Source: a bacterium (GTDB lineage: Bacteria > Krumholzibacteriota > Krumholzibacteriia > Krumholzibacteriales > Krumholzibacteriaceae). From it: DNA of 9,586 nt. Both the position numbers and the translations under genes were made by a program. The notes beneath the pieces were generated by a model, which saw nothing but the letters and a program-made list of their open reading frames with translations, did no database searches and was not told where the DNA came from. The first letter of the stretch is position 1, and every line of letters begins with the position of its first letter. Where the stretch lies: NCBI GenBank assembly GCA_017885175.1, contig JAFNGP010000125.1, positions 253 through 9,838 of the forward strand, given 5' to 3'. Shown here one piece after another: positions 6,599 through 9,586 of this stretch.

Positions 6599-9586
6599 TC
6601 AGCGAACGAGCGCGAGTCTCGTCGTCGCCGTATACACGCCCGTCCTGAATCTGCAGAAATAGATGCCGCTCGCGACCGCGGCGCCCCTGTTGTCCTTCCC
6701 GTCCCATACGGCCGCATGTCTCCCCTGCTCGTAGACGCGCTCGACGAGCGTCCTCACGAGTCTTCCCGCGGCGTCGAAGATCTTCATTTCAACCTCGGCT
6801 CGCGCGGCGAGCTCGAAGGGGATGATCGTGCGCGGGTTGAACGGATTCGGGTAGGCCGGATCGAGCCGGTTCGCTCCGCGCGCTTTCGGCGTCTCGTAAC
6901 CGTCCGCGTCCGTCGGGATGTCGGTGGTGACGCTGACGTCGTCGATATACCATCCCTCGAATCCATACTGCTCGTCGCTTGCGAAATGGAAGCGGATGAG
7001 CGCGGGGCCGTGGTACAGGGAGAGGTCGAACGTCTCCATCTTCCAGTCGAACGCGCCGGAATAGCACCGCTGGTAGGGGGCGAGGAAGATCGTATTGTAC
7101 GGGCTCGCGCGCGAAGGATAGATGACGGCGGGGGAAATGATCTTCCACGTGGCGCCGTTATCCTGCGACAGCTCCACGACCCCCGCGTCGAGGGCCCAGT
7201 ATGGATAGGCCGCGCCCGCTTCGGCGTTCAACCGGTGCCAGAAGGTCAGGCGCGAATTGTCGAAGAGGCAGAGGGGAGGGAGCGCGAGGACCGATTCCGT
7301 CATGTTCGCGTAGGTCCCCGCCGAAGATTTCCCGCACTTCCAGCTCGACGGCGCCGAATGGTATCGCTCCGTGCTCACGTGCCACTGGTCGACGCCGGCG
7401 ATCGCGCGATGGCTGAACGATCCCTCCGCGTCGACCGGGTCGGCGAGCCCGTAGCCGCACGTACGCACGCGCACCGTTTCGGCGCGCGATTCCATGTTCC
7501 GGCCCTCGAGGGTGAGGATCATCGCGATTTCCGAGAAGGGGGGGGTCGCCTCGTTCACGAACCAGAGAAGCTCGTCCGGAAAGGAAACCGTGCCTCCCGC
7601 GGGGATGAGCGCCGCTTCGACCGAGGCCTTGACCGGCCGGCCGAACGAGCTTTCCGGGAACGTGAGGGTGAGCACGGGGGAGATCGCGTCGGCCGTTCCC
7701 CGGTTCCGGTACGCGCACGAGAGATTCTGGAATTCCCACGCTTCGAGGCAGCCGTTTCCGTTGCCGTGCGCCGCGTCGGAGAGCGCGAACGATTCGAGCG
7801 CGACGTCGGGAGCGTTCACCGCGAGCGCGAGCGGTATTTTCCAGGTTCCCTCATCCGCCGCGACGCTGAATTCGAGCGTGGCGGCGCCCGAGTTGCGCGC
7901 GCAGGTCAGGATCTCGATGGAGAATGCGCGATCGAGGACCGTGCTCGCCCCCGGGGCGATATCTCCCGCGAACACGCCGCCGGTGCGGACGATCACGGCC
8001 GTGTCGGCGATTGCGAGCGAAATTCCGACGTTCGTCAGCGGACTCGAACCGATGTTCCCGAGAGCGATCGTGAGGGCCGCCGTTTCGCCCGCCTCTGCGA
8101 CGCCGTCCCCGTCTCCCGCGCCTCCCGCGGTGTCGTCGCTCACGGCGAGGAGGGCGACGGAAGGAAGGTACGCGGCGAGCTGCGCGACGGCGATCGTATC
8201 GGCGTGCGGGTAATGATTCGGAGATACGACGGAGAGCAGCGCATTCTCACCGATGTTCGGACACGGCTGCAGGAGAGCCGTTCCCGACGCGTCGGTGAGC
8301 GCCGCGCAATAGGCGCCCGTGGACGTCGAGCTGAGGCTGGCGAGCGCGCCCCGCAGGGGGCCGTATTCGTCGGAGACGCGGACCTCGAATCCGCCCTGGC
8401 CCGCGAAGAGAACGCTGTCATGCTCGGCGGCGAGCGCGCGCGGCGTATCGGTCCAGACGCTCAAGGCCGGGTCTCCGAGGAGGCACATGCCGTAATACAC
8501 CCAGCGAACGGCGTCGTAGCCGATGTACGAGATATTGTCGATCCGCGAATCCTCTATCGCGTCCCCGAGCCGCGCGATCCCCTCGCCGAATATCGCGTCG
8601 AAGAACTGGCGATCGAAAAACTGCGAAACGCCGCACGTCGAGCCGGGCGCATCCCATCCGAAGCGCGTGTTCCCGATAAAGGCGACGGCGCCGTGCGCGT
8701 CCGTGACGAGCTCTTCGGCGATGCAATCGTCCGCGCGGATCGTCCCCGTCTCGTCGCGGTTGTCGAACGACGCCGCGTAGCAGCCCTGGGAATAGCAGAT
8801 GAAGAAGCCCGCCGAAACGCCGTCGTTCGTGAGGGAGGCCACGTTCCCCGTGGCGAGCCGCATGACCGAATAGAGATTCGAATGGCCGCAGTGATTCACG
8901 AGGTTGATTCCGCCGTTGAGGATCGAAAGGACGTCGTTCACGCCCCACGAGCCGGCCTCCGAGTCGTAGAGGACCGGCGTCGAGAATCCGGACGGAACCC
9001 CGGCGGTCGTGAATCCCCAGTTCGAGGAGCCGTATCGGATTTCGTTTTTGTAATCGCCGCCCCACGTGTTGACGCCCGCGATCGACCAGAGGAGCTCACC
9101 CAAAAATCCGACGCTCGCGCATTGCGCCGGAACGGGGGTGAAGGTGTAGCTCGAGATCTTCTGGAGGACGTTCGCGATTTCGGCGGCGGAATCGACCGGA
9201 AGCCTTCCCACGATAACCTCGCTCAGAAGGTCTTCCTCGCCGGGTTCGCCGAAGTACTGGTCGCCGTCTTTGTTCCAGTTTCCGTCCAGGCAGGAGTAAT
9301 AGAGATCGGAAGGGATGTCGGGGTCGACCGTCATTCCGACCTTCACGTAGAATCCGCGGTGCGGGATCGCGTCGTCGTCTCCTCCGAGGAGAACGTACGT
9401 CGTCTGCCAGTTCTCGTAGGCGAATCGAATAAAATTCCGGATCTTTTCCTGCAGATCGGCCCCTGCGTAGTTCGCCGCGATCCAGGCTGTGTCGACGATC
9501 CGGGCGCGCATTCCGCAGCGGGCCTTGAGGTCAACGAGCGGCTGAAAGGATGGGGCGAACGCGGGGCTCGTGATGATGACGTAGTG
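6599..9586 (-). CDS. Secreted C25 (gingipain-family) cysteine peptidase with adhesion-type modules and C-terminal sorting domain, 5' end cut by window edge
   Basis: The frame is open through the right edge, so the 995 visible residues lack the signal peptide, any prodomain and the true start. The internal ATG at 9511 is not the start, because conserved C25 sequence (HYVIITSPAFAPSFQPLVDL) lies upstream of it. Residues about 1-380 form the peptidase domain. The catalytic pair is His235 in NHCGHS and Cys269 in SQGCYAASFD, and the domain ends at LLGDPALSVW. An Ig-like segment follows (about 385-465). Two CARDB-like beta domains come next, introduced by GDGDGVAEAGE (491-501) and the related GNGNGCLEAWE (608-618). 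A jelly-roll domain like that of immune-inhibitor-A proteins ends in GWYIDDVSV (878-886). The last 85 residues, from LDPAYPNPFNPRT through GIYFCRF, are a FlgD-like Ig/type IX-style sorting domain. The protein is probably exported and surface-attached or released, degrading extracellular protein. It converges on the carbonic anhydrase gene with a 15-bp gap and no visible terminator. Confidence 0.92.
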   Translation of the reverse strand, partial: HYVIITSPAFAPSFQPLVDLKARCGMRARIVDTAWIAANYAGADLQEKIRNFIRFAYENWQTTYVLLGGDDDAIPHRGFYVKVGMTVDPDIPSDLYYSCLDGNWNKDGDQYFGEPGEEDLLSEVIVGRLPVDSAAEIANVLQKISSYTFTPVPAQCASVGFLGELLWSIAGVNTWGGDYKNEIRYGSSNWGFTTAGVPSGFSTPVLYDSEAGSWGVNDVLSILNGGINLVNHCGHSNLYSVMRLATGNVASLTNDGVSAGFFICYSQGCYAASFDNRDETGTIRADDCIAEELVTDAHGAVAFIGNTRFGWDAPGSTCGVSQFFDRQFFDAIFGEGIARLGDAIEDSRIDNISYIGYDAVRWVYYGMCLLGDPALSVWTDTPRALAAEHDSVLFAGQGGFEVRVSDEYGPLRGALASLSSTSTGAYCAALTDASGTALLQPCPNIGENALLSVVSPNHYPHADTIAVAQLAAYLPSVALLAVSDDTAGGAGDGDGVAEAGETAALTIALGNIGSSPLTNVGISLAIADTAVIVRTGGVFAGDIAPGASTVLDRAFSIEILTCARNSGAATLEFSVAADEGTWKIPLALAVNAPDVALESFALSDAAHGNGNGCLEAWEFQNLSCAYRNRGTADAISPVLTLTFPESSFGRPVKASVEAALIPAGGTVSFPDELLWFVNEATPPFSEIAMILTLEGRNMESRAETVRVRTCGYGLADPVDAEGSFSHRAIAGVDQWHVSTERYHSAPSSWKCGKSSAGTYANMTESVLALPPLCLFDNSRLTFWHRLNAEAGAAYPYWALDAGVVELSQDNGATWKIISPAVIYPSRASPYNTIFLAPYQRCYSGAFDWKMETFDLSLYHGPALIRFHFASDEQYGFEGWYIDDVSVTTDIPTDADGYETPKARGANRLDPAYPNPFNPRTIIPFELAARAEVEMKIFDAAGRLVRTLVERVYEQGRHAAVWDGKDNRGAAVASGIYFCRFRTGVYTATTRLALVR

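Noticed and set aside
8418..9065. Second minus-strand frame inside the peptidase gene
   Set aside because: Arg-rich shifted-frame shadow of the C25 catalytic domain; the conserved motifs are all in the main frame.

Overview
The window is GC-rich, gene-dense bacterial chromosome, with no sign of plasmid, phage or insertion sequences. The strongest hint to its origin is the large protein at the right end. It combines a gingipain-family (C25) peptidase domain, CARDB-like modules, a jelly-roll domain and a C-terminal FlgD-like sorting domain with the sequence YPNPFNPRT. That architecture is typical of the Fibrobacterota-Chlorobiota-Bacteroidota group and allied uncultured phyla (Eisenbacteria, Latescibacteria, Zixibacteria and similar). 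The assignment is an inference from style, not from a phylogenetic marker.

Left part (1-1999): the 5' three quarters of lepA (elongation factor 4) runs leftward and leaves the window at base 1. It is transcribed divergently from a small gene for an RRM-type RNA-binding protein with a glycine/arginine-rich tail. The 172-bp gap between them holds a plausible sigma70-type promoter for each gene, and the RRM gene has a very strong ribosome binding site. A strong intrinsic terminator at 1955-1999 closes the RRM gene.

Middle part (2069-6583): four rightward genes are packed like one operon: a UPF0316 membrane protein, a P-type cation ATPase, a class I SAM-dependent methyltransferase and a beta-carbonic anhydrase. 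The gaps are 30 bp, 1 bp and a 4-bp ATGA overlap. The ATPase has all catalytic motifs, but its membrane ion-site residues differ from the calcium-pump pattern, so its ion is unknown. A carbonic anhydrase co-transcribed with a cation pump suggests ion, pH or bicarbonate homeostasis. The roles of the methyltransferase and the UPF0316 protein in that setting are not known.

Right part (6599-9586): the C25-type peptidase gene runs leftward, converges on the carbonic anhydrase gene with a 15-bp gap, and is cut by the right edge, so its signal peptide and start are not visible.

No tRNA, rRNA, CRISPR array or mobile element was seen, and there is no gene-free stretch longer than about 180 bases. I found no clearly new system. 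The most interesting items are the unassigned P-type ATPase in its operon and the poly-G, RGG-like tail of the RRM protein.
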